64,000 bases of DNA from Nocardioides sp. zg-DK7169 (GCF_013155365.1 NZ_JABJRA010000002.1:434001-498000); one strand, 5' to 3'; positions 16,737 to 25,632 are shown, counted from the first letter of the stretch. Program-made: numbers and translations. Notes: generated by a model not told the origin, from the letters alone.

Positions 16737-17432
16737 GTGGGGGCCGTGACGGACGGGTTGGCCGCGGCCACCTCGCGCGAGACCATCGGTGCGCGCGTGG
16801 TGCTGGTGCCGGTGGGCTCCACGGAGCAGCACGGCCCCCACCTGCCGTTGGAGACCGACACCCTGATCGCCACCGCCGTCGCCGAGGCCGTCGCCCGCCG
16901 GCTCGGCGGGCCCAGGGAGGGGGTCTGGGTCGCCCCGGCGCTGTCCTACGGCTCCAGCGGGGAGCACCAGTCCTTCCCGGGCACGGCCTCGATCGGCACC
17001 GAGGCGCTGCGGTTCGTCCTCGTCGAGCTGGTCCGGTCGCTGCGCACCTGGGTGGACCGGGTGGTCCTGGTCAACGCCCACGGCGGCAACCTGGTCGCCG
17101 TGCGTGGAGCGGTCGAGCAGCTGGTCGGCGAGGGTCACGACGTGCAGTGGGTGGCCTGCGCCACCGAGGAGGTCGACCTGCACGCGGGTCGCACGGAGAC
17201 CTCCCTGCTGCTGCACCTCGCCCCCCACCTGGTCCGGCTGGAGATGGCCGAGGCAGGCGACTGCCGGGCGCTGTCGGAGATCTTGCCGACCCTCGTGCGC
17301 GGCGGGGTCGCCGCCGTCTCGGCCAACGGGGTGCTGGGCGACCCGGCCGGCGCCAGCGGCGACGAGGGACGGGCCGTCCTGGAGTCGATGGTCTCCGCCA
17401 TCACCGGCCGACTGGCCGCGGTCGTCGCGTGA
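16737..17432 (+). CDS. mftE: mycofactocin peptidase MftE (creatininase family)
   Basis: A 231-residue protein. The metal-binding motifs of creatininase-type amidases are present: GSTEQHGPHLPLETD, VNAHGGN and an ETSLLLHLAP Glu. MftE cleaves the modified MftA peptide to free the Val-Tyr-derived core. The GTG start is 3 bp after the mftD stop and the end overlaps the next gene by 4 bp. Position in the cluster, length and motifs agree. Confidence 0.93.
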   Translation: MGAVTDGLAAATSRETIGARVVLVPVGSTEQHGPHLPLETDTLIATAVAEAVARRLGGPREGVWVAPALSYGSSGEHQSFPGTASIGTEALRFVLVELVRSLRTWVDRVVLVNAHGGNLVAVRGAVEQLVGEGHDVQWVACATEEVDLHAGRTETSLLLHLAPHLVRLEMAEAGDCRALSEILPTLVRGGVAAVSANGVLGDPAGASGDEGRAVLESMVSAITGRLAAVVA

Positions 17433-18193
17433 CCCGGACGGCGCTGGTCACCGGGGCCGCCCGCGGCATCGGGGCGGCCACCGTCGACCGGCTGGTCGCC
17501 GACGGCTACCGGGTGATGGCGCTGGACTCCTGCGAGGGACCACCGAAGGCCACGTCCGACGACCTCGATGCGGTCATGGCCCGGCACGGCGACCGGGTGC
17601 TCGGCCGGGTGGTCGACGTCCGTGACCGGGTCGGGCTGGCGGGCGCCGTCGCCGACGCGGTGCGGGAGTGGGGCCACCTCGACGTGGCCGTCGCTGCGGC
17701 CGGGGTCGTGCACGGGGGAGAGGCGCTCTGGGAGACCCCTGACCCGGTGCTCCAGGACCTGTGGGACGTCGTCGCCCGGGGGGTCTGGAACACCGCCGCG
17801 GCGGCCGTCCCGGCGATGCTGGCCGGGCCGGACCCGAGCCGCTGCCGGTTCGTGGCCGTGGCCTCGGCCGCGGGCACGCACGGCCTGTTCCACCTCGCCG
17901 CCTACGGCGCCGCCAAGCACGCGGTGGTCGGGATGGTGAAGGGGCTGGCCGCCGACCTGGTCGGCACCGGCGTCACCGCCTCCGCGGTGTCGCCCGGATC
18001 GACCGACACCGAGATGCTGCGCAGGACCGCGAACCTCTACGACGTCCCCGTCGAGGAGCTGGCGCGCCGCCAGCTGATCCGTCGCGTCATCGACCCGTCC
18101 GAGGTCGCCGCGGCGATCGCGTTCTGCGCCTCCCCGGCAGGTGGCGTGGTCAACGGCACGGTGCTGCACGCCGACGGCGGGTTCGAGGGATGA
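17429..18193 (+). CDS. mycofactocin-associated SDR oxidoreductase
   Basis: A 254-residue short-chain dehydrogenase. The cofactor motif is TGAARGIGAAT, and the catalytic set is Ser in VASAAG and Tyr-x3-Lys in YGAAKH. A short insertion after the second beta strand (LDSCEGPPKATSDDL) is a feature of mycofactocin-coupled SDRs, thought to bury the nicotinamide cofactor so it needs mycofactocin as acceptor. It sits between mftE and mftF with 4-bp overlaps on both sides. The substrate is an unknown alcohol or ketone. Confidence 0.85.
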   Translation: MTRTALVTGAARGIGAATVDRLVADGYRVMALDSCEGPPKATSDDLDAVMARHGDRVLGRVVDVRDRVGLAGAVADAVREWGHLDVAVAAAGVVHGGEALWETPDPVLQDLWDVVARGVWNTAAAAVPAMLAGPDPSRCRFVAVASAAGTHGLFHLAAYGAAKHAVVGMVKGLAADLVGTGVTASAVSPGSTDTEMLRRTANLYDVPVEELARRQLIRRVIDPSEVAAAIAFCASPAGGVVNGTVLHADGGFEG

Positions 18194-19635
18194 CGGTCAC
18201 GGAGCAGGCGCGGGCGGGCCGATCGGGGCTGCCGACCGGGTTCACCGTCGAGCTCGACGCCGGCGTGTTCCGGCTCGACTCCGGCAGGCTTCTGGTGGGC
18301 GGCTCCCCGCTGACCGCGATGCGGTTCTCCGCGGCCGCGCACGCGCTGCTCTCCGGGAGCCGTCTGGTGGTCGCGGACCCGACGTCCGCTGAGCTCGCGG
18401 AGCGCCTGGTGGCCAGCAACCTGGCGCAACCGGTGCTGCCCGACGCGGGCCCCTCCCGCGGGGACCTGGCTCCCGAGGACCTCACCGTCGTCGTGCCGGT
18501 CCGCGACCGGCCTGCCCAGCTGGACCGCTGTCTGTCCGCGCTGCACCCGCTGCGGGTGCTCGTGGTCGACGACGCCTCGCGCGACCCGATCGCGGTCGCC
18601 GCCGTCGCCGAGCGGCACGGCGCCCGGGTGGTCGCGTTGTCGACCAACCTCGGACCGGCGGGTGCCCGCAACGCCGGCCTCGCCCAGGTCACCACCCAGG
18701 CGGTCGCCTTCGTCGACTCCGACGTCGAGGCGGACGCCGCGGCGCTGCTCGAGCTGGGACGGCACCTCGCCGACCCGGCGGTCGCGCTGGTCGGGCCGAG
18801 GGTCGCGGGCCACGTGCGACGCGACCGACCGCGCTGGTTCGAGCGGTACGACGCGGCGGCCTCGTCGTTGAGCCTCGGTCGCAAGCCCTACGCCGTACGT
18901 CCGGGTGCCGGCGTGGCCTGGCTCCCCAGCGCGTGCCTGGTCGGACGGACCGCGCTCCTGGGCACCGGCTTCGAGACCGAGCTGCGGGTGGGGGAGGACG
19001 TCGACCTCGTCTGGCGACTGGTCGCGGCCGGTCACCGGGTCCGCTACGAGCCGGCGGTCACCGTGCGCCACGACGTCCGGCCGACCGTCAAGGACTGGTT
19101 GGGCCGCAAGGTGCTCTACGGCTCCGGCGGAGCACTGCTGGCCCGCAGGCACGGCGGGCACGTGGCGCCCGCGGTGCTGTCGCCGGCCCTCGCGGCGGCG
19201 GGCGCGACCCTCCTGCTGCGCCGCCGGTGGTCGCTCCTGGTGGCGGGCGCGGCGCTGGTGCACGCCGGCGCCGCGGTGGCGAGGGTGCTGCCCGGCGACG
19301 TGCCCGCGGTCGACCGGGCGAAGGTGGCGGCGGTCCTGGCCGCCCGCGGACTCGGGTGGGCCGTCCGGCAGGAGTCGTCGCTGCTGCTGCGGCACTGGTG
19401 GCCCGCGACGGTCCTCGCGCTGCCCGTGCCGGCGGTACGACGGGCAGTGGCGACCGCGCTCGTGGTGGACACCGTGGTGGCGCTGACCGACACCCTCGAC
19501 GACGACCTCGACCTGCCCGCCCTCGTGCTGGGGCGGCGCCTCGACGACGGCGCCTACGGGCTCGGCTTGTGGCTCGGGGCGTTCAGGGCGCGGTCGCTCG
19601 CGGCGTTGCGGCCGCGACGCCCGGTCGGACGCTGA
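18190..19635 (+). CDS. mftF: mycofactocin glycosyltransferase MftF
   Basis: A 481-residue family-2 glycosyltransferase. An N-terminal region of about 90 residues precedes the GT-A domain: LTVVVPVRDRP, VDDASRD, the AFVDSDVEAD metal motif, and GEDVDLVWRL. Hydrophobic stretches follow at about residues 330-360. MftF decorates the mycofactocin core with an oligoglucose chain. It is the last gene of the operon. Its stop lies only 3 bp from that of the converging esterase gene, with no clear terminator between them. Confidence 0.92.
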   Translation: MTVTEQARAGRSGLPTGFTVELDAGVFRLDSGRLLVGGSPLTAMRFSAAAHALLSGSRLVVADPTSAELAERLVASNLAQPVLPDAGPSRGDLAPEDLTVVVPVRDRPAQLDRCLSALHPLRVLVVDDASRDPIAVAAVAERHGARVVALSTNLGPAGARNAGLAQVTTQAVAFVDSDVEADAAALLELGRHLADPAVALVGPRVAGHVRRDRPRWFERYDAAASSLSLGRKPYAVRPGAGVAWLPSACLVGRTALLGTGFETELRVGEDVDLVWRLVAAGHRVRYEPAVTVRHDVRPTVKDWLGRKVLYGSGGALLARRHGGHVAPAVLSPALAAAGATLLLRRRWSLLVAGAALVHAGAAVARVLPGDVPAVDRAKVAAVLAARGLGWAVRQESSLLLRHWWPATVLALPVPAVRRAVATALVVDTVVALTDTLDDDLDLPALVLGRRLDDGAYGLGLWLGAFRARSLAALRPRRPVGR

Positions 19636-19638
19636 CGC

Positions 19639-20568
19639 TCAGCCCCCGGCGGATGCCGCGCGCCGCGCGAGGGAGTCGACGACGAGATCCATCCCGGCGG
19701 CCGCCCCCGGCAGGACGTGGGGGAAGGTGAAGAACCCGTGCATCTGACCGGGGACCACGTGCTCCTCGACCGGGACCCCGGCGTCGCGGAGCTTCTCGGC
19801 GTACGCCGCACCCTCCGAGCGGAGGACGTCGTGCTCGGCGAGCACGACCAGGGCAGGGGCCACGTGGGCGACGTCGCCGAGCAGGGGCGCGGCGGCGGGA
19901 TCCTTGCGGTCCTGCTCGTCGGGGACGTAGTGGTCCCAGAACCCCACCATGGCGTCCCGACCGAGCATCAGCTCGTTGGCGGGGTCGCGGTAGGAGTCGG
20001 TCTCGAAGTCGGCGGCGGTGACGGGGTAGATCAGCACCTGGAAGTCGACGGCCGGCGTCCCGTCCCGACCGCTCTGCTGGGCGAGCACCGCGGCCAGGTT
20101 GCCGCCGGCGGAGTCCCCGGCGACGACCAGCTCGCCGGGCGCAGCGAGCTCCTCGCGCCGGGAGTCCACCCAGGCGAGCGCGGCCCGGGCGTCCTCGAGC
20201 GCGGTCGGGAAGCGGTGCTCGGGAGCCTTGCGGTACTCCACCAGGACGACGGTCCGTCCGGTGCGGCTGGCCAGCTGGCGGCAGAGCGTGTCGAAGCCGC
20301 TGAGGGTGCCGACCACCCACCCTCCGCCGTGGAGGTAGACGATGACGCCGGTGGCAGCCTCGGGCCGGAAGACTCGGGCGGGGACGGTGCCGCCCTCGAC
20401 CTCGATCGCGACGTCCTCGACCGACGGCAGTGCCGGTCCCGGGCCGTAGAGCGCCGAGAGCCCGGCGCTCATCTCCCGCGCCTCCTGCGGTGTCATCTCG
20501 TGGAGCGCGGGGCCGCCCGCCTTCGCGGACTCGGTCAGGAACGCCGTGGTGGCTTCGTCCAGTGCCAT
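19639..20568 (-). CDS. alpha/beta hydrolase, HSL-family esterase
   Basis: A protein of about 309 residues. It has the HGGGWVVG oxyanion motif, the nucleophile elbow GDSAGG, an Asp in AEHDVLRSEG and the His in GQMHGFF: a complete hormone-sensitive-lipase-type triad. It hydrolyses carboxylic esters in the cytoplasm (no signal peptide). The ATG at 20568 has GAGG at a normal distance; an in-frame ATG at 20583 is possible. Being divergent from a Baeyer-Villiger-type monooxygenase, it is the natural candidate to open the ester or lactone that enzyme makes (inference). Confidence 0.88.
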   Translation of the reverse strand: MALDEATTAFLTESAKAGGPALHEMTPQEAREMSAGLSALYGPGPALPSVEDVAIEVEGGTVPARVFRPEAATGVIVYLHGGGWVVGTLSGFDTLCRQLASRTGRTVVLVEYRKAPEHRFPTALEDARAALAWVDSRREELAAPGELVVAGDSAGGNLAAVLAQQSGRDGTPAVDFQVLIYPVTAADFETDSYRDPANELMLGRDAMVGFWDHYVPDEQDRKDPAAAPLLGDVAHVAPALVVLAEHDVLRSEGAAYAEKLRDAGVPVEEHVVPGQMHGFFTFPHVLPGAAAGMDLVVDSLARRAASAGG

Positions 20569-20600
20569 GGCATGGCCTCGCATCCTCGATGGCGCCGAAA

Positions 20601-20614
20601 GTGATCCAGGTCAC
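20601..20614. promoter_or_regulatory. Crp/GlxR-like palindrome between esterase and monooxygenase
   Basis: GTGATCCAGGTCAC fits the GTGA-N6-TCAC core of Crp-family sites. A second partial copy (TCCAGGTCAC) ends at 20700, 33 bp before the monooxygenase ATG. The position between divergent genes suits control of both. Confidence 0.45.
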
Positions 20615-20732
20615 GGGCAGGCTAATCATCGACAGGGATTGATGTCTAGACGCCGAGGGTCTGGTAGATCCCTATGCACCATGCCTATGGTCCAGGTCAC
20701 TTGTCCGCGTTCATCCCGCACGAGGAGGAACC

Positions 20733-22355
20733 ATGACCTCTCGGTCAGTTGACTCGGCAGCTGAGCTCGACGTGCTTGTGGTGGGCGCCGGATTCTCCGG
20801 CCTCCACCTGCTCCACCGGCTGCGCGGGGACGGATACTCCGTCCGCGTCCTCGAGAGCGCCCCCGAGGTCGGCGGCACCTGGTACTGGAACCGCTACCCC
20901 GGTGCGCGGTGCGACGTCGAGAGCGTCGACTACTCCTACAGCTGGGACGGCGATCTCCAGCAGGAGTGGGAGTGGACGGAGAAGTACCCAGCCCAGCGCG
21001 ACATCCTCGCCTACCTCTCGCACGTGGCCGACCGGTTCGACCTGCGCAAGGACGTCGAGCTCGAGACCACGGTCACCGGCGCGACCTGGGACGAGAGCAC
21101 CTCCCGCTGGTCGGTCCGGACCGAGGACGGGCGAGCGTACGCCGCCCAGTTCCTGGTGATGGCCGTCGGCTGCCTCTCGGTGCCGAAGGAGGTCGATCTG
21201 CCCGGCCTCGAGCACTTCGGCGGTCAGGTCCTGCGCACCTGGAACTGGCCCGAGGACGCCGAGCTGGCCGGGCATGACGTGTGCGTGATCGGCACCGGCT
21301 CCACCGGCGCCCAGGTCGTCCCCGCGCTCGCCGAGGTGGTGGCGCGGCTGACCGTCGTCCAGCGCACCCCCAACTTCGTCATACCCACCCGGAACCGGCC
21401 GCTGGCCGAGGGTGAGCTCGAGGCGGTCAAGGCCGAGTACCCGGAGCGGCGCCGGCGCAACGCCGGCCATTCGGCCGGCGTCTTCCGCTCCGACAACCCC
21501 AAGAACGCGATGGAGGTCGACGCCGCCGAGCGGCAGGCGACCTTCCAGGAGCGCTGGGAAGGTGGCGGCATCAACTTCCTGGGCTCCTTCGCCGACCTGA
21601 TGTTCGACCAGGCGGCCAACGACGCGATCTGCTCCTTCGTCCGGGAGAAGATCGGGGAGATCGTCGAGGACCAGAAGGTCGCCGAGCTGCTCAAGCCGGA
21701 CTCCTACCCCCTGGGGGCGAAGCGACCGGTCGTTGCCACCGACTACTACGAGACGTTCAACCGACCGAACGTCAGCCTGGTCGACGTGCGCGAGAACCCG
21801 CTGGAGGCGTTCACCGAGTCCGGTCTCGCCCTGGCCAACGGTGAGCAGCACGACTTCGACACCCTGGTCCTGGCGACCGGCTTCGACGCGTTCACCGGCG
21901 CCTTCACCAAGATGGAGATCCGTGGACGGGACGGGGTGCTGCTCCGCGACGTCTGGCAGGAGGAGGGTCCGAAGACCTTCCTCGGCCTCTCCTCGGCCGG
22001 GTTCCCGAACATGCTGATGCCGGCCAACGCGGGCAGCCCGTCGGTCCTCTCCAACATGGTCACCTCGATCGAGCAGCACGTCTCCTGGATCGCCGACCTG
22101 CTCGCCGAGATGCGCGCGCGGGGGCTGCGGACCGTCGAGGCGGAGCCGCAGGCCCAGGAGAAGTGGGTCGAGCACGTCGAGGAGGTCGCCCACATGACGC
22201 TGTGGCCCAACGGTGACTCGGGCTCGTGGTACCGCGGCGCCAACATCGCCGGCAAGCCCCAGCTCTTCATGCCGTACGCCGCGGGGGTCGTCGAGTACGG
22301 CAAAGCCCTGGAGAAGTCCGCGAAGAGCGGCTACGAGGGCTTCGTCCTGGCCTGA
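20733..22355 (+). CDS. flavin-containing monooxygenase, Baeyer-Villiger type
   Basis: A 540-residue FAD/NADPH monooxygenase. The FAD motif is GAGFSG, followed by the long Baeyer-Villiger fingerprint GGTWYWNRYPGARCD and the NADPH motif GTGSTGAQ. The short fingerprint FxGxxxHxxxW(P/D) is present at residues 162-173, but its His is Arg168. Such enzymes insert oxygen next to a ketone to give an ester or lactone; the substitution leaves some doubt about the reaction. The ATG is behind GAGGAGG. It is followed by an EthD-like gene. Confidence 0.85.
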   Translation: MTSRSVDSAAELDVLVVGAGFSGLHLLHRLRGDGYSVRVLESAPEVGGTWYWNRYPGARCDVESVDYSYSWDGDLQQEWEWTEKYPAQRDILAYLSHVADRFDLRKDVELETTVTGATWDESTSRWSVRTEDGRAYAAQFLVMAVGCLSVPKEVDLPGLEHFGGQVLRTWNWPEDAELAGHDVCVIGTGSTGAQVVPALAEVVARLTVVQRTPNFVIPTRNRPLAEGELEAVKAEYPERRRRNAGHSAGVFRSDNPKNAMEVDAAERQATFQERWEGGGINFLGSFADLMFDQAANDAICSFVREKIGEIVEDQKVAELLKPDSYPLGAKRPVVATDYYETFNRPNVSLVDVRENPLEAFTESGLALANGEQHDFDTLVLATGFDAFTGAFTKMEIRGRDGVLLRDVWQEEGPKTFLGLSSAGFPNMLMPANAGSPSVLSNMVTSIEQHVSWIADLLAEMRARGLRTVEAEPQAQEKWVEHVEEVAHMTLWPNGDSGSWYRGANIAGKPQLFMPYAAGVVEYGKALEKSAKSGYEGFVLA

Positions 22356-22393
22356 CTCCCCCCAGCCGTCCCCGACCCATCAGGAGGATCACC

Positions 22394-22693
22394 ATGTTCC
22401 ACATGCTCGTCACCTACCAGCAGCCTGCGGACCGCGACGCGTTCCTGGAGCACTACCGCACCTCGCACGCCGTGAAGGCGCGGCAGATGCCCGGGCTGCG
22501 CAGCTACACCTGGGGGGTCGTGGACCCCCTCGACGGCAGCGCGTCCGACACCTACCTCGTCGCCCAACTCTCCTTCGACGACAAGGACGCGCTGCTGGCG
22601 GCCATGGGGTCGCCCGAGGGGCAGGCCGCGAGCGCCGACATGGCCGAGCTGCCGCACAACGGCTTCGCCATGCACACCTACGCGGACGCCTGA
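22394..22693 (+). CDS. EthD-domain protein
   Basis: A 99-residue ferredoxin-like (dimeric alpha/beta barrel) protein. The EthD pattern is clear: MFHMLVTYQQPADRDAFLEHY, then H in TSHAVKARQMPGLRSY and a C-terminal strand AMHTYA. The ATG lies behind AGGAGG, 38 bp after the monooxygenase. EthD proteins accompany oxygenases in ether and ketone degradation, but their biochemical role is unsettled. Co-transcription with the monooxygenase is likely. Confidence 0.82.
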   Translation: MFHMLVTYQQPADRDAFLEHYRTSHAVKARQMPGLRSYTWGVVDPLDGSASDTYLVAQLSFDDKDALLAAMGSPEGQAASADMAELPHNGFAMHTYADA

Positions 22694-22709
22694 GCCCGCG
22701 CGGCCGGCG

Positions 22710-23501
22710 TCAGGCGCCGGTCCAGCGCGGCTCGCGCTTCTCCACGAAGGCGGCCGCGCCTTCCTTGGCGTCGGCAGAGTGGCGGATCGGGTCGACGTAC
22801 TCGTGCTGCCGGTCGAACATCTCCTCCAGCTCCCAATCCTGGGAGCGGACCAGCACCTGCTTGGAGGCGGACAGGGCCAGCGGGGCGTTCGCAGCGACCT
22901 CGTCGGCGAGCGCGAGCGCCACGTCGAGGGCGGTGCCGGGCTCGGCGAGCCGGTTGACCAGGTGCACCTCGGCGGCGTCGGTGGCCGGCCACATGGCGCC
23001 GGTCAGGACCAGCTCCATCGCCAGGTGGTAGGGGATCCGCCGCTGCAGACGAAGCAGACCGCCGGCGGCGGCAGTCAGGCCGCGCTTCACCTCGGGCAGG
23101 CCGAACCTGGCCGCGGTCGAGGCCACGACCAGGTCGCAGGCGAGGACGATCTCGAACCCGCCGGCCAGGGCGTAGCCCTCGACCGCGGCGATGAGCGGCT
23201 TGGCCGGGGGCCTCTGCACCAGGCCGGCGAAGCCGCGACCCTCGACCACCGGACGCTCGCCCCGGGCGAATCCCTTGAGGTCCATCCCGGCGCAGAACGT
23301 CTGGTTGGCGCCGGTGATGACGCCGACGCTCAGGTCCGGGCGGCTGTCGAGCAGGTCCAGCGCGTCCGCGATCTCCTGGGCCATCTGCAGCGACATCGCG
23401 TTGCGGGCCTGGGGCCGGTCCATGGTCATCACCAGCACGCGACCGCGCTCGGTGACCTTGAGTTCGGGCAGCTCGGGGCCACCCGCGGCTCCCGCGCTCA
23501 T
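22710..23501 (-). CDS. enoyl-CoA hydratase (crotonase)
   Basis: A 263-residue crotonase. Oxyanion-hole motifs are QTFCAGMDLKGF and EGYALAGGFEI. Both hydratase glutamates are present, in FGLPEVKRGL and LAMELVLTG, so true enoyl-CoA hydration is plausible. It overlaps the upstream SDR by 4 bp and ends the thiolase-SDR-crotonase operon. It is closely similar to the C-terminal domain of the fusion protein at 35587: both have NRLAEPG, ANAPL and AKEG-AAF near the C-terminus. Confidence 0.88.
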   Translation of the reverse strand: MSAGAAGGPELPELKVTERGRVLVMTMDRPQARNAMSLQMAQEIADALDLLDSRPDLSVGVITGANQTFCAGMDLKGFARGERPVVEGRGFAGLVQRPPAKPLIAAVEGYALAGGFEIVLACDLVVASTAARFGLPEVKRGLTAAAGGLLRLQRRIPYHLAMELVLTGAMWPATDAAEVHLVNRLAEPGTALDVALALADEVAANAPLALSASKQVLVRSQDWELEEMFDRQHEYVDPIRHSADAKEGAAAFVEKREPRWTGA

Positions 23502-24256
23502 CGGGGCGACATCCTGATCGCGCCGTCGAGACGGATGGTCTCGCCGTTGAGGTAGGGGTTCTCGACGATCTGCTGGGCGAGCATCGCGAACTCGTCCGGA
23601 GCGCCGAGGCGTGCGGGGTTCGGCACCTGGGCGCCGAGGCCGTCGCGGATCTCCTGGGAGAACCGGGCCAGGATCGGGGTGTCGAAGACGCCGGGGGCGA
23701 TGGTGTTGACCCGGATGCTCTTGGTGGCCAGGTCGCGGGCGGCGACCAGCGTCATCCCGACCACACCGGCCTTGGCGGAGGCGTAGGGGATCTGGCCGAT
23801 CTGGCCCTCCCAGGCGGCGACCGATGCGGTGAGCACGCAGACGCCTCGCTCTCCGTCGACCACCTCGTTCCTGGCCATCCGGGTGGCGGCCAGGCGCAGG
23901 ACGTTGAACGTGCCGACCAGGTTGATGTTGATCAGCTGCTGGTAGAGGTCCAGGTCGCCGGGGGTGCCGTCCCGGTTGACCAGGCGGACCGTGCCGCCCT
24001 TGCCGGCGCAGTGCACCAGGGCCCGCAACGGGCCCTGCTGCTCGGCGGTGTCCAGGGCGGCTTCGACGGCCTCGGGGTCCGTCACGTCGCCGTGGCTGAA
24101 GGTGCCGCCGATCTCCGCGGCGAACTCCTTGCCCAGTTCCTCGTTGAGGTCCAGGACCACCACGTGCGCGCCGGCCCGGGCGAGCCGTCGAGAGGTGGCG
24201 GCCCCGAGACCGGAGGCGCCTCCGGTCACCAGGGCCGATGCTGCGGTCAGGTCCAT
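23498..24256 (-). CDS. SDR, 3-hydroxyacyl-CoA dehydrogenase type II-like
   Basis: A 252-residue short-chain dehydrogenase with [12 protein letters not shown], catalytic Ser in TASVAAWEG and Tyr/Lys in YASAK. The ending [20 protein letters not shown] closely follows that of the HSD17B10-type 3-hydroxyacyl-CoA dehydrogenases. It probably oxidises a 3-hydroxyacyl-CoA with NAD+ for the thiolase encoded just upstream. It lies 52 bp after the thiolase gene, with AAGGAG before the ATG, and overlaps the crotonase gene by 4 bp. Confidence 0.87.
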   Translation of the reverse strand: MDLTAASALVTGGASGLGAATSRRLARAGAHVVVLDLNEELGKEFAAEIGGTFSHGDVTDPEAVEAALDTAEQQGPLRALVHCAGKGGTVRLVNRDGTPGDLDLYQQLININLVGTFNVLRLAATRMARNEVVDGERGVCVLTASVAAWEGQIGQIPYASAKAGVVGMTLVAARDLATKSIRVNTIAPGVFDTPILARFSQEIRDGLGAQVPNPARLGAPDEFAMLAQQIVENPYLNGETIRLDGAIRMSPR

Positions 24257-24308
24257 GTCGTGCTCCTTGCTGGGGAGTGGGTGCCGCGGTGCGGCCGGGC
24301 GAGGCGGG

Positions 24309-25514
24309 TCAGAGACGTTCGATGACGGTCGCGTTGGCCATGCCGCCGGCCTCGCACATCAGTTGCAGGCCGTAGCGCTGCCCGTTGTCCTCGAGGGCGT
24401 GCAGCATGGTGGTCATCAGGCGGGCGCCGGAGGCGCCCAGCGGGTGGCCCAGGGCGATCGCGCCGCCGCGGGGGTTGAGCTTCGCGGGGTCGGCGTCGAA
24501 GTCCTCGAGCCAGGCCAGCGGCACGGGGGCGAACGCCTCGTTGACCTCGACGTGGTCGATCTCGTCCAGGGTGAGTCCCGAGCGGGCGAGGATCTTGTGG
24601 GTGGCGGGGATCGGTCCGGTCAGCATCAGCAGCGGGTCGCTGCCGACCACCGACATGGAGTGCACCCGGGCGCGGGGACGGAGGCCGAGCTCGTCCGCCT
24701 TCTCTCGCGACATCAGCAGCAGCGCGCTGGCGCCGTCGGTGATCTGCGAGGAGTTGCCGGCCGTGGTCGCCCACGTCACCTGCGGGAAGCGCTCGGCGAC
24801 CTCGGGGGTCTCGAAGACCGCCTTGAGGCCGCCCAGCTTCTCCGGGGTGGTGCCGCGGCGGATGGTCTCGTCGGCCTTGACGATGCCGTGGGGGGTGGTG
24901 ATGGGCACGATCTCGCGGTCGAACGCGCCTGCGTCCTGCGCGGCCGCCGCGCGCTCGTGGGAGAGGGCGGCGTACTCGTCGAGCTGCTGGCGGGTGAACC
25001 CCCACTCGGCGGTGACCAGCTCGGATGCGACTCCCTGCGAGACCAGCCCGGGGGCGTAGGCGGCGCGGACGCCGTCGCCGTACGGGTCGGCGTCCATCCG
25101 GGCCGATCCCATGACCACCCGGCTCATCGACTCGATGCCGCCGGCGATGACGATGTCGGCCTCGCCCGAGAGGATTCCCTGCGCGGCGAAGTGGACGGAC
25201 TGCTGGCTCGAACCGCACTTGCGATCGATGGTCGTCGCCGGCACGTGCGCGGGTAGTCCGGCGGCCAGCCAGGCCATCCGGCCCGGCGTCGCCGACTGCT
25301 CGCCGACCTGGGAGACGCAGCCGATGATCACGTCGTCCACGGTGCCGGGGTCGACCTCGGGGGAGCGGGCCAGGAGGGCCTGCAACGTCTGCGCGAGCAG
25401 GTCCACCGGATGCACGTCGGCGAGCGCGCCGCCCGCCTTGCCTCGCCCCACGGGTGTCCGTACGGCGTCGACGATCACGACGTCGCGGGGGTTGTCCTCT
25501 TGCGTCTTGACCAT
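24309..25514 (-). CDS. thiolase (acetyl-CoA acyltransferase)
   Basis: A 401-residue thiolase of standard length. The nucleophile Cys100 is in IDRKCGSSQQS. NEAFAPVPLAW and GGAIALGHPLGASGAR carry the catalytic Asn/His region, and the second Cys is in LMCEAGGMANA. It cleaves 3-ketoacyl-CoA in beta-oxidation. It is first in the minus-strand operon with the SDR and crotonase, and diverges from the acyl-CoA dehydrogenases across an AT-rich promoter region. Together these genes give a full beta-oxidation round. Confidence 0.92.
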   Translation of the reverse strand: MVKTQEDNPRDVVIVDAVRTPVGRGKAGGALADVHPVDLLAQTLQALLARSPEVDPGTVDDVIIGCVSQVGEQSATPGRMAWLAAGLPAHVPATTIDRKCGSSQQSVHFAAQGILSGEADIVIAGGIESMSRVVMGSARMDADPYGDGVRAAYAPGLVSQGVASELVTAEWGFTRQQLDEYAALSHERAAAAQDAGAFDREIVPITTPHGIVKADETIRRGTTPEKLGGLKAVFETPEVAERFPQVTWATTAGNSSQITDGASALLLMSREKADELGLRPRARVHSMSVVGSDPLLMLTGPIPATHKILARSGLTLDEIDHVEVNEAFAPVPLAWLEDFDADPAKLNPRGGAIALGHPLGASGARLMTTMLHALEDNGQRYGLQLMCEAGGMANATVIERL

Positions 25515-25530
25515 GGCGATTGCTTATCAT

Positions 25531-25549
25531 GATTGTCATCCGTATGTCC
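25531..25549 (-). promoter_or_regulatory. AT-rich element upstream of thiolase (candidate FadR-type site)
   Basis: TGCTTATCATGATTGTCAT stands out from GC-rich surroundings about 20 bp upstream of the thiolase ATG. It shares an ATGATT core with the elements at 25621-25632 and 30446-30460. Possible -10 region and operator; the regulator assignment is inference. Confidence 0.35.
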
Positions 25550-25593
25550 ACGGAGGTCGCGCACCGAGGGGTCTGAGACTCGAGGTCAATTCC

Positions 25594-25632
25594 TTGACAG
25601 GGTTTCTTGGATGAATCTAGGATAATGATTAC
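25594..25632 (+). promoter_or_regulatory. promoter of the acyl-CoA dehydrogenase operon
   Basis: TTGACA (25594-25599) is 18 nt from TAGGAT (25618-25623), an excellent sigma70-type promoter. The overlapping GATAATGATTAC is a candidate operator. AAGGAGGTGA before the GTG at 25651 is a near-perfect ribosome site. Confidence 0.65.
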
